This document shows, piece after piece, positions 8,101-16,600 of a DNA stretch of 52,777 bases. The DNA is from Planctomycetota bacterium. Lineage in GTDB: Bacteria > Planctomycetota > UBA8742 > UBA2392. A program made the translations under genes and the position numbers. Within the stretch, counting starts at the first letter, position 1, and each line of letters begins with the position of its first letter. Under the pieces are notes generated by a model. The model saw nothing but the letters and a program-made list of their open reading frames with translations. It was not told the origin of the DNA and did no database searches. The stretch lies in the NCBI GenBank assembly GCA_022071975.1, contig JAJVIO010000058.1, forward strand, positions 40,155 to 92,931. Reading direction: 5' to 3'.

Positions 8101-8754
8101 TTCGACCTGGCCGGCGCCGGTGTGCCGCAGCTGATCGTGGCCGGCACACCTCAGCACTGGGGCGTGTCTGTGCGCTTCGCAGCATCCGGCAACGGCTACG
8201 CGGGCGGTCTGTCCGTCAACCTGCTGCCCGGCGGCATCACCACCGCGGACATCGTGGCCGGCCTGCCCCTGCTTACGGACCACATCGTGACCGGTCCGGT
8301 TTCCCAGCTGGCGATCATCACCCAGCCAGGCGGCGCGGCGGCGACCACGCCGCTCAGCCCGCAGCCCGTAATCGAGCTGCGAGACGCCCTGGGTAACCGC
8401 GTGCTGGGCGACAGCAGCACCACGGTCACCGCCAGCATCTTCACCGATCCCGTTGGCGGCTCGGTGCTGGGCGGCACGACGGCCGTGGCGGCCGTTGACG
8501 GCCAAGTGACCTTCACCAACCTGTCCATCAACCAGGCTGGTAACGGCTTTGTGCTGCGGTTCACGGCGGGCGCGGCTACGGTGGACAGCGCTGCGTTCAA
8601 CATCACTGCAGCGCCGCCGGCCGGCGGCGGCGGTGACGACGATGACGACGGCGGCTGCAGCACTGGTGGCAGTGGCACACCGTGGCTGTTGGTCGCGGGA
8701 CTGCTGGCGCTGGGCCTGATCGGGCTGCGCATTGCACGGCGCCGCACGGCCTGA
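5140..8754 (+). CDS. large secreted autotransporter-strand-like protein with C-terminal sorting tag
   Basis: The first canonical start is GTG 5140, giving 1204 aa, but the signal peptide clearly begins about 13 codons earlier (near 5101, behind AGGAGG). The real protein is probably about 1217 aa. After cleavage near PALSA-ATIVWSG the mature N-terminus carries the motif WSGAGDGTTWSQGTNW, typical of proteins with autotransporter-associated beta strands. The long central region is rich in Gly, Thr, Asn and Val with many short beta-strand repeats, so a parallel beta-helix is likely. Near the end is a segment like a bacterial Ig-like domain (QPVIELRDALGNRVLGDSSTT). The C-terminus repeats the tag seen at 4760-4882: DDDDDGGCSTGGSGTPW, a hydrophobic stretch, then RIARRRTA. 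The function is unknown; a surface or envelope structural role fits. There is no sigma-54 site upstream. Confidence 0.8.
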   Translation: MGLTLAPALSAATIVWSGAGDGTTWSQGTNWVGGVAPTAADEALFDGTSATAPTTVTGLTNTLQRITVNSGASANLNLTLVMTGNVTLTGSAGASLFLGAGDAATFQSDSATVRTLEIQADLDSSGGAGTSYTFADTVTLNTTTSGLALVVRDQSSLIVQGLLAIDIDTDLQVNNTTGTSVVNFNDIDLGGYLMPTDTGGTPVVTITGDILYTATTSAWDDGNVNSDFEVHFQGALVDFNSQTSLEFDFDQSSVFFESALVIQDTGAAATYSEPPRYNNATVAAGGSVTHNAGTYGIAVWSSLTFNGAFNIGDNSLEHFGSSWTVNTGGSFVQSATPGTITLYNNVLLDGTFSIAGNLDVQSDSLVALGADVTFNGQVTLNADFGADEDGATTTDMATLRFNGALVSNSGSLLVGEGRHYFGGLVDLDVADNLVVGPSGSNTDPEVHLTGAAQAINFSAGGSYFIVTSVAATTSVTQSGLMILAGDLNLSGSTQATVWTSAAGSDIQVGDGTFGIQGTLTMDNADANFLGITIREVNNGSNFGEHSEYNFTRVTGGTGIINMGWYLTVEGDTTDNSGTGGATIEQESGGAILNVTNCEIVLDKTVIDPGTTAPIAVMILDGESDSVVPAAGSPPAPADWEGNGAELNMEASVLRTPFIKVGVAAMTVGLVAPPITEHMGSKFRAQNNCTLEFNLSGVGNGLIAGHYAEVMLRDATLGGEGSYQVVTVPETNYTVMWNCSVDRGTAVGGTPSVKIYVGGLNIYMIGNTFNALNSNGVWIRPNAIVRAFNDNLFTNNTGQGGGTPSHITLQGLAAGSAANWDNNYFDNSVNTGSGGLFVNVMSGSNPVQFRVPAGSPFGFGVVGFSVTAAQAETFDNDAAVVGTDVTWNDAANELTVTDESAGLPAGLVTDSGVSHQTVMLFGLSAAPGNVVVNGVTLEVDAYGASLDEADVASFTLFEDANQNGAYDTGEEFAAATLNAAYAGGGTMTFDLAGAGVPQLIVAGTPQHWGVSVRFAASGNGYAGGLSVNLLPGGITTADIVAGLPLLTDHIVTGPVSQLAIITQPGGAAATTPLSPQPVIELRDALGNRVLGDSSTTVTASIFTDPVGGSVLGGTTAVAAVDGQVTFTNLSINQAGNGFVLRFTAGAATVDSAAFNITAAPPAGGGGDDDDDGGCSTGGSGTPWLLVAGLLALGLIGLRIARRRTA

Positions 8755-8774
8755 GCGGGATTGGTCAAACCATG

Positions 8775-8811
8775 CGGGCCGGGACAAGTTGTCCCGGCCC
8801 GTTTGTTTTGG
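8775..8811 (+). terminator. rho-independent terminator after the 1204-aa protein
   Basis: GGGCCGGGACAA (8776-8787) pairs with TTGTCCCGGCCC (8789-8800), extended by an outer C-G pair, and is followed by GTTTGTTTTG. It shares the core GGGCCGGGAC / GTCCCGGCCCGTTT with the terminator at 4898. Confidence 0.9.
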
Positions 8812-9187
8812 CGCACGGTTAGACGTGGGTCGGTCAGTCGTAGTTTCGATGATTCAACATGGATAGCTGAAACCCCACGGGCCGGACTTTCGCGCGCTGC
8901 ACCGTCAACCGCAAGTGTGTCGGGAACACCGGGCTTCTTGGCCTGAGTTTCACACTGCTTCTTCCACGACCTCACACACTCGTGAAGCTCCCAGGGTATG
9001 ACCACTGCCCTGAGAACGCACAAATGAAGCGGGATTGGCCGCGACAGAATTAACCGGATCCTGCGGATGAGTGTTCTGACGGGGGCCGTTCGAACGTGGC
9101 GAGTCATTTTGTCCTGCAAACTCTGGAGTCGCGGCCTCCCCGGCGAAGCGACCCGAGCAATGGATACGGCTGACACGATGGTGCGAC
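8812..9187. other. intergenic stretch with no recognisable gene
   Basis: This stretch lies between the terminator and the glycogen operon. I see no convincing coding frame on either strand, no RNA structure and no sigma-54 site. A sigma-70-type promoter for the downstream operon must lie here, but no pair of -35 and -10 boxes stands out. The next gene also lacks a clear ribosome site (GATGGTGCGAC before ATG 9188). Confidence 0.5.
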
Positions 9188-11134
9188 ATGCGTGAGTGGC
9201 TTACCACCAATCGGCTCGGCAGTTTCGCTATGGGCACCCCCGGCCGCACGCCCGAGCGAAAGTACCACGGCCTGCTGACGGTGCGACGCGCCGGCCTGGC
9301 TGAGCCGCTGCACGTGCTGTCCGACCTCAACGAGGTGATTGCAGTCGGTGGGAAGACGTTCGAACTCGCCTCGTGGCATTACGAGTCAACACAGCACCCG
9401 CGCGGATTCGAGCACCAGAAGGCCTTCAACCCCGCCGGCCCCAGCTGGCAGTACGAGTGCGGCGAGATCAGATTGATTCGCACGCTCGAGTTGGCGCCGG
9501 ACCGTAACGAACTGCGCATCCACTACCATTTCAGTGGCGCGCCCCATGGCGCGGAGTTGCGCCTGTCGCCGTTGTTTACCGCGCGCGGCGTGCACCAGCT
9601 CGCCTACGAAAACCCGTTCCTTGACGGTCGCTCCTACCCGGCCGAGCGCGGCGTGCAGTTCCGCCTGTATCGCGATCTGCCGGCCATCGATTGCTGGTGC
9701 GAGCCGGGGGCCGAGTTCGAGCCTGCAGGTTACTGGAATCGCAAGGTGAAGTACCCCGAGGAAGCCCGACGTGGCTACCCGGACCAGGAGGACCTGTTCT
9801 GCCCCGGCTATTTCCGCGTGGCCCTGCAGGGCGACACGCGCCTCACGCTCACGCTGCGCCTGCCCGGCGAGGCGCCGGAGATCGCCGAGACGCCCGGCCA
9901 GGCGCCGGAGTTCGCCGACCCGGCCGTGCAGGATTTCGCCGACGCGCTGGCACGCGCCGCCGGCCAGTTCGTGTACCACGAGGCCGCCGGCGGCAAACCG
10001 GGCGTAATCGCCGGTTTCCCCTGGTTCGGTGAGTGGGGGCGCGACACGCTGATCGCCCTGCCCGGCCTGCTGTTCGATACCGGGCGCATTGAGCTTGCAG
10101 CCGCGATCCTTGACCGCTGCGTTGCCTGCCGCCGCGACGGCCTGATACCCAACCTGCTGGGCGACACACCCGAGAACTCGGACTGGTTCTCCGTGGACGC
10201 CTCCCTGTGGTTCATCCGCGCGGTGCAGGACCTGCACACCCGCGTCGGCAAGGCCGTGGCCGCGCGCTGGTTACCCGTGGTGTACGACATCCTGGACACG
10301 CTGCGCGACGGTACGCCCGGCGTGCGCGTCGCTGACAACGGCCTGCTGAGCGTCGACCTGCGCCCGCGCCCGGGCAGCTGGATGGACGCGCAAATCGACG
10401 GCCATGCCGTGACACCGCGCGCGCCATTTGCGGTTGAGCTGAACGCGCTGTTCTTCAACGCCTTGCAGTACGGCCTGCGGCTCGCACACCAGGGCGGGGA
10501 AGCGGCTTTCCTTGACCGCTGGTCGCCCGTGAAGGCACTGCTGGAAGACAACTTCCAGCAGGTGTTCTGGCTGGAAGACGCGGGCTACCTGGCCGATTGC
10601 CACGACGGAGATCAGCCGGACACGTCTCTGCGGCCCAACCAGTTGCTGGCCGCCAGCCTGCCGTTCAAGCCGATCAGCCGGCAACAGGCGCGCCGCATGC
10701 TTGAGGCCGTGACGCGCGAGCTGCGCACGCCCTTCGGCCTGCGCACACTGGCGCCGGGCCACGAGCTGTACCGCGGACAGATCATAGGCAACCAGGCCGA
10801 GCGCGACCGCGCTTACCACAACGGCACCGTCTGGCCCTGGCTGCTGGGGCCTTATGTCGATGCCGTGGAATACGCCTTGGGCGAGCAGGCCGCGCGGCAG
10901 GAAGTCGCGCGCATCGTGCAGGACTTCCGGCCGCACCTGGATGACGCCTGCATCGGCCAGGTGTCTGAGATTTTTGACGGCGACGCGCCCTTCACGCCGC
11001 GAGGCGCGCCGGCCCAGGCCTGGAGCGTGGCCGAGCTGTTGCGGGTTGTGTGCCGCCACGCTCGGCGAAGTGATGAGCGCTCGCGCCGCGCGGGCAAGGT
11101 GCTGAGCGGAAGTAGCGGGGCAGCAACTCGATGA
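9188..11134 (+). CDS. glycogen debranching enzyme (amylo-alpha-1,6-glucosidase, archaeal/bacterial GDE type)
   Basis: A 648-aa cytoplasmic enzyme that removes alpha-1,6 branch stubs from glycogen. The N-terminal GDE domain opens with the family motif EWLTTNRLGSFAMGTPG and RTPERKYHGLL. The C-terminal (alpha/alpha)6 glucosidase domain carries FPWFGEWGRDTLIALPG near residue 280 and the late motif YHNGTVWPWLLGPYVDA. The length is normal for this family (about 650-700 aa). ATG 9188 is the only canonical start after the in-frame stop at 9077, so the start is secure despite the absence of a Shine-Dalgarno sequence. It is the first gene of the glucan operon, and its stop overlaps the next start (ATGA at 11131-11134), which indicates coupled translation. 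Confidence 0.93.
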   Translation: MREWLTTNRLGSFAMGTPGRTPERKYHGLLTVRRAGLAEPLHVLSDLNEVIAVGGKTFELASWHYESTQHPRGFEHQKAFNPAGPSWQYECGEIRLIRTLELAPDRNELRIHYHFSGAPHGAELRLSPLFTARGVHQLAYENPFLDGRSYPAERGVQFRLYRDLPAIDCWCEPGAEFEPAGYWNRKVKYPEEARRGYPDQEDLFCPGYFRVALQGDTRLTLTLRLPGEAPEIAETPGQAPEFADPAVQDFADALARAAGQFVYHEAAGGKPGVIAGFPWFGEWGRDTLIALPGLLFDTGRIELAAAILDRCVACRRDGLIPNLLGDTPENSDWFSVDASLWFIRAVQDLHTRVGKAVAARWLPVVYDILDTLRDGTPGVRVADNGLLSVDLRPRPGSWMDAQIDGHAVTPRAPFAVELNALFFNALQYGLRLAHQGGEAAFLDRWSPVKALLEDNFQQVFWLEDAGYLADCHDGDQPDTSLRPNQLLAASLPFKPISRQQARRMLEAVTRELRTPFGLRTLAPGHELYRGQIIGNQAERDRAYHNGTVWPWLLGPYVDAVEYALGEQAARQEVARIVQDFRPHLDDACIGQVSEIFDGDAPFTPRGAPAQAWSVAELLRVVCRHARRSDERSRRAGKVLSGSSGAATR

Positions 11135-12444
11135 ACGTGCTGATGCTGGGCTGGGAATATCCGCCGCACATATCCGGAGGGCTGGGCACCGCCTGCGAAG
11201 GCCTGACGCGCGCCCTGGCCGGCGAAGGCGTAAACGTCACCTTCATCGTGCCGCGCGCCTTCGGCGACGAGGACGCCCGCCACATGCGGCTGCTCACGCC
11301 CGACAGCGTTGTGGCCACCACCCGCCGTGTCGATCAGGCCGGCGTGCGCCTGGTTCGCGAGCCCGTCGAAGTGATCGAGGTGAACTCCGTGCTGCGGCCC
11401 TACCAGACGCCCGAGCAATACCTGCAGGCGCGCAGTGAATTCGCGCAACGCAGCGAACCGGTGAGCCACGTGATGGAGGTGCTGGAGCACGGCTCGGTGG
11501 CCGCGTCGCAGGCGGTAGCCCACTACGGCGGCGATTTGTTCTCGGAGGTGCGCCGCTACGCCACGCTGACCAGCGGCCTGGCGCAGCGCCTCGATTTCGA
11601 CGTCATTCACGCCCATGACTGGATGACCTACCCGGCCGCGCTCGAGATCCGCAACGCCACGGGCCGGCCGCTGGTGGTGCACGTGCACTCGCTCGAGTTC
11701 GACCGCAGCGGCGAGCACGTGAACCCGGACATCCATCGCATCGAGGGCGCCGGCATCCGCGGCGCCGACCGCGTGATCGCCGTCAGCCACTACACCAAGG
11801 GCGTGATCGTGCGCCAGCACGGCGTGGACCCGGACAAGATCAAGGTCGTGCACAACGGCGTCACCCGCGCCGAGGCCGCGCAGCGCTACCACCTGCAGCC
11901 CGAGGACGGCCGTCCGATCGTGCTGTTTTTAGGGCGCATCACCTACCAGAAAGGCCCCGAGTTCTTCGTGCGTGCGGCCGCCAAGGTGCTGACGCGCACG
12001 AAGCAGGTGCGCTTCGTGATGGCGGGCAGCGGCGACATGCTGGAGCACGTCAAGCACATGGTGCGAGAGCTGAAGATCGAGAAGTGGTTCGAGTTCCCCG
12101 GCTTCGTTCGCGGGGCCGAGCTCGAGAAGTGGTTCAGCCTGGCCGAGTGCTTCGTGATGCCGTCGCGCTCCGAGCCCTTCGGCATCACGCCACTGGAGGC
12201 GCTGGCCTGCGACACGCCGGTGATCGTGTCGCGCCAGTCCGGTGTAAGCGAAGTTCTGCGCCACGCCCTCAAGGCGGACTACTGGGATGTAGACCGCATC
12301 GCGCAGCTGATGCTGGCGGTGATCCGCCACGATTCGTTGTGCGCCGACATGCTTGAAATGAGCAGCCGCGAGCTGCTGCGCCTGCACTGGCGCGCGGCCG
12401 CGGAGAAGACCCGCCAGGTTTACCAGCAGGCAGTTGCCGGTTAG
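11131..12444 (+). CDS. GT4 glycosyltransferase, glycogen/alpha-glucan synthase-like
   Basis: A 437-aa GT-B fold glycosyltransferase. The N-terminal donor/acceptor loop MLGWEYPPHISGGLGTACEG and the C-terminal EX7E motif (SEPFGITPLEALACDTPVI) are the hallmarks of GT4. HVHSLEFDRSG in the N-terminal half and VIAVSHYTKGVIV are also typical of glycogen-synthase-like GT4 proteins of bacteria and archaea that sit next to GH57 enzymes. The likely reaction is transfer of glucose from a nucleotide sugar to an alpha-glucan, or to a small acceptor as in maltose-1-phosphate synthases. The exact donor and acceptor cannot be read from the sequence. It overlaps the debranching gene by 4 bases and ends 8 bases before the GH57 gene. 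Confidence 0.85.
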   Translation: MNVLMLGWEYPPHISGGLGTACEGLTRALAGEGVNVTFIVPRAFGDEDARHMRLLTPDSVVATTRRVDQAGVRLVREPVEVIEVNSVLRPYQTPEQYLQARSEFAQRSEPVSHVMEVLEHGSVAASQAVAHYGGDLFSEVRRYATLTSGLAQRLDFDVIHAHDWMTYPAALEIRNATGRPLVVHVHSLEFDRSGEHVNPDIHRIEGAGIRGADRVIAVSHYTKGVIVRQHGVDPDKIKVVHNGVTRAEAAQRYHLQPEDGRPIVLFLGRITYQKGPEFFVRAAAKVLTRTKQVRFVMAGSGDMLEHVKHMVRELKIEKWFEFPGFVRGAELEKWFSLAECFVMPSRSEPFGITPLEALACDTPVIVSRQSGVSEVLRHALKADYWDVDRIAQLMLAVIRHDSLCADMLEMSSRELLRLHWRAAAEKTRQVYQQAVAG

Positions 12445-12452
12445 GAGGAGCC

Positions 12453-13652
12453 ATGCCCAGCGTCTGTTTCTACTTCCAGGTTCATCAACCATACCGGCTG
12501 CGCAAGCTGCAGCCCTTTGCGGAGGGCGCCAGTGACCCGTTCTGCCGCGAATCCAATGCCGGCGTACTGTGGAAGGTGGCGGCCAAGTGCTACCTGCCGG
12601 CGAACCAGCGGCTGCTGGAGCTGATCCACCGCTACGAGGGTCGCTTCCGCGTGGCCTTCTCGCTCAGCGGCGTGGCGATCCAGCAGATGGAGGAGTACGC
12701 CACGGAGGTGCTGGACAGTTTCAAGCGCCTGGCCGACACCGGCTGCGTCGAGTTCCTGGCCGAGACCTACTACCACTCGCTCAGCAGCCTGCGCGATCCC
12801 GTGGAGTTCCGCGCCCAGGTGGCCCTGCACACCGACGCCATCCAGCGCCACTTCGGCCAGACGCCGCGCGTGTTCCGGAACACCGAGCTGATTTATGACG
12901 ACCACATCGGCGAGCTGGTGGCCGACATGGGCTACCGCGCCGTGCTGGCCGAGGGCGCCGACGACGTGCTGGCCGGGCGCTCGCCCAATTTCCTGTACCG
13001 CCACCCGGCGCGCGAGCTCACGATCCTGGCCAAGAATTACCGGCTGTCGGATGACATCGCCTTCCGCTTCAGCGACCGTGGCTGGAAAGAGCACCCGCTG
13101 ACCACCAGCAAGTTCGCGCGCTGGCTGCACGCCCACAGCGGCAGCGCCGAGCTGATCAACCTGTTCATGGACTACGAGACCTTCGGCGAGCACCAGTGGG
13201 AGGACTCCGGCATCTTCCAGTTCCTGGACGCCCTGCCCCACGACGTGCTGTCAGCCCGCGACTGGCGCTTCCAGCTTCCCAGCGAAGTGGTGCGCGACCT
13301 GCCCGCGCGCGAAACCCTCAGCTACGGGCGCACCACCTCGTGGGCCGACCAGGAACGCGACATCACGGCCTGGCTGGGCAACCGCATGCAACAGGAAGCC
13401 TTCCATGCCCTGCACGAGCTGGGGCCGCGCCTGCGCGAACGCAACAACCCGGCCGCGCTGGCCCTGTGGCGCAAGTTGTCTACCAGCGACCATTTCTATT
13501 ACATGTGCACCAAGTGGTTCGCGGACGGTGACGTGCACGCCTACTTCAGCCCCTATGAAGGACCCTACGACGCGTTCATCAACTACATGAACGCCCTGGA
13601 CGACGTGCGCGAGCGCATCCTCGGCGACCTGCCCGCGCAGGAGAACGCATGA
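12453..13652 (+). CDS. glycoside hydrolase family 57 (alpha-amylase / 4-alpha-glucanotransferase-like)
   Basis: A 399-aa GH57 enzyme. The conserved motifs are visible in order: HQPYR near residue 11, the nucleophile motif RNTELIY with Glu145, and MDYETFGEHQ with the acid/base Asp240. Family members hydrolyse or transfer alpha-1,4-glucans, or act as branching enzymes. At about 400 aa this is a short, amylase-like member without the longer C-terminal domains of branching enzymes. The ribosome site TAGGAGGA overlaps the stop of the GT4 gene, and this gene's stop overlaps the next start (ATGA at 13649-13652), so translation is tightly coupled. The cell has another alpha-glucan route on either side (debranching and phosphorolysis), so a role in glycogen remodelling is the best inference. 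Confidence 0.9.
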   Translation: MPSVCFYFQVHQPYRLRKLQPFAEGASDPFCRESNAGVLWKVAAKCYLPANQRLLELIHRYEGRFRVAFSLSGVAIQQMEEYATEVLDSFKRLADTGCVEFLAETYYHSLSSLRDPVEFRAQVALHTDAIQRHFGQTPRVFRNTELIYDDHIGELVADMGYRAVLAEGADDVLAGRSPNFLYRHPARELTILAKNYRLSDDIAFRFSDRGWKEHPLTTSKFARWLHAHSGSAELINLFMDYETFGEHQWEDSGIFQFLDALPHDVLSARDWRFQLPSEVVRDLPARETLSYGRTTSWADQERDITAWLGNRMQQEAFHALHELGPRLRERNNPAALALWRKLSTSDHFYYMCTKWFADGDVHAYFSPYEGPYDAFINYMNALDDVRERILGDLPAQENA

Positions 13653-16600
13653 GCGACGGCGATCGCAGGCCGGACTTCGTGTTCGAGGTCAGCTGGGAAG
13701 TCGCCAACATGGTTGGTGGCATCCACACCGTGCTGGCCAGCAAGGCCCGCACCATGCGGGAGCGCATCGGCGACGACTACCTGTGCGTTGGGCCGCGCGT
13801 CTCGCACGAAACCGGCGGCGAGAGCGTCTTCACCCGCGACGACGACATGTTCCCCGGCCTGGGCGCTCTGCTGCAGCCGCTGGGCCTTTCGGTGGTGACC
13901 GGCCGCTGGAACATCCCCGGCGAACCGCGCGCGTTGCTGATCGACTTCGCGGAAATCTACAAGCACAAGAACCAGGTGCTGGAATGGATGTGGCTGAACT
14001 TCAAGGTCGATTCCATCACCGGCGGCTGGGACTACATCGAGCCCGTGCTGTTCGGCTACGCCGTCGGCCAGGTGATCGAGGTGCTGGCCAAGGCCTACCT
14101 GCTGCCCGACAAGCGCCGGCTGGTGGCCCTGTGGCACGAGTGGATGGTGGGCTCGGGCCTGCTGTACCTCAAGCAGCAGGCGCCGGAAATCGCATCCGTG
14201 TTCGTCACCCACGCCACGGTGCTGGGCCGCGCGGTGTGCGGCACCGGCGGCGAACTGGGCCAGGCCATCAGGGAATCAAGCCCCGAGGCGCTTGCGCGGC
14301 TGCACAACGTGTTCAGCAAGTACTCGCTTGAGTCCACCACGGCACGGGAAGCCGACGCCTTCGCCACCGTATCGTCCATCACGGCCCAGGAGTGCACGCA
14401 GCTGCTGGGCCGCACGCCCGACGTGCTGGTGCCCAACGGCATCGGCGACGACTACCCACCCGGCGTCAACCGCGACCCCGACCAGGTGCACATCGCGCGC
14501 GAGTATCTGCTGCACCTGGCGGAGCGCATGTGCGGGCGCAAGCTGTCGATGAAGAAGACCCGCCTGGTGCTCAGCGCCGGGCGCTACGAGTACGTGAACA
14601 AAGGTCTGAACCTGGCGATCGACGCCATGGCGCGCGTGCGCGGCAGCCTGAATGACGCGGGCCTGCAGGCGGTTTTCATGGTGACCTACCCCACGGCGGT
14701 CAGCGGCCCGGACCGTGAGCTGCTGCAGGCCGTGCGCGATGGCGCCGATATGCGCAAGCGGCTGGTGACGACACATTGGCCCCAGGAGCGCGAGAAGGAC
14801 CCGATCCTCGGCCACTTGGCGCGCGATAACTTCCGAAACGAGCCCGACGACCCGGTGGTGGTGATCAACTGCCCGGTCTACCTTGACGGGCGCGATCCCG
14901 TGGTGCCGCAGAACTTTTACGAGCTGGTGCCCGCCTTCGACCTGTCGCTGTATGCCAGCGCCTACGAGCCCTGGGGCTACACCCCGCTGGAAAGCCTGGC
15001 CTACGGCGTGCCCACGGTCAGCAGCGACCTGGCCGGCTTCGGGCGCTGGGTGCAGAGCCTGGGCAACGTGCAGCCCGAGGTGTGCAAGGTGCTGCACCGG
15101 GACGGCGTGCCCTACGAGCAAAGCCGCGAACAGCTGGCCGAGTACATCGCGCACTCGCTGACACTTGACACGTCAAAACGCGAGACGCTGCGTCGTGCCA
15201 GCCGCCAGGTTGCCCAGCAGGCGAACTGGAGCCACTTCATCGACAATTACCTGCAGGCCTTCAGCGTGGCGCTGGACAACCGCGCGCGCCGCCAGCCCGG
15301 CGCCGGCACCAGCATGACCGTCACCGGCCTGCGCCGCGCGCAGGTGGCGGCTCCCGTACACGAACCCGAGCCGCGCAACCGCGGGCCGCGCATGCACCTG
15401 TTCACGGTGAAGTCGCAGCTGCCGCCATCCCTGGCGCCCCTGCGTGAGCTGACCGCGAACCTGTGGTGGAGCTGGAACCCGGAAGCCGAGGAACTGTTCC
15501 GCCACCTCGATCCCATGCTGTGGGAGGAAGAGCACCACAACCCCATCCGCTTCCTGGAGAGCCTGCCCCAGAAGGCGCTGGACCGGGCCGCCGAGGACAA
15601 GGCCTACCTGGCCGACATCGAGCGCGTACGCCAGGCCTTCGACACCTACATGGCCGAGCGCGAGGAAAGCTGCCGCACGCCGCGCATCGCCTACTTCTGC
15701 ATGGAGTACGGCCTGCACGAGAGCATCCCCTTCTACAGCGGCGGCCTGGGCGTGCTGGCCGGCGATTACCTGAAGGCCGCCAGCGACGCATGCCTGCCGG
15801 TGGTGGGCGTCGGACTGGCCTATCACCGCGGCTACTTCAAGCAGACCCTGGACGTGCAGGGCAACCAGCACGAGGAGATGAAGGCCATCGACTTCACCGC
15901 CTTGCCTATGCAGCCCGTGATGGGCGACGACGGCCAGCGCTTGCAGATTTACGTGCGCTTCCCAGGCCGCGCGATCAGCGTGCAGGCCTGGCGCATCCAG
16001 GTCGGCGCGGTGCAGCTGCTGCTGCTGGACACGGACCACCCGGGCAACCACACGGCCGAGCGCGAGATCACCGGCGTGCTGTACGCCGGCGACCGAGAGC
16101 GCCGCCTGCAGCAGGAGATGGTGCTGGGCATCGGCGGCAGCAAGCTGCTGCGCGCCCTCGGCATCGAGCCCGCGACGTACCACATGAACGAGAGCCACAC
16201 GGCGTTCCTGTCGCTGGACCGGCAGTTCGAGCTGCTGCGCGAGGGCGAGCTGGATTACGACACCGCCTTCGAGTACTGCCGCCAGACCTCGGTGTTCACC
16301 ACCCACACGCCCATCCCCGCCGGGCACGAGCGCTACAGCGAAGACCTGCTGCGCCCGTACCTGTCGCACTACCAGAACCGCCTGCACCAGCCCTGGGAAA
16401 AGCTGATGGCGCTGGGCCGCCCCGGCGAGCACGGCGACGGCGAGTTCAGCATGAGCCTGATGGCGCTGCGCAACTCGGCCTCGGCCAACGGCGTCAGCAA
16501 GATCCACCGCCGCGTCAGCCAGCGCATGTTTGCGGACCTTCTGCCCGGCTTCCATGAATCGGAAATCCCCATCGGCAGTGTCACCAATGGCGCACACATG

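Noticed and set aside
7033-8787. 584-aa - strand frame opposite the 1204-aa secreted protein
   Set aside because: It has antisense composition and no start context, whereas the + strand gene carries a signal peptide and tag.
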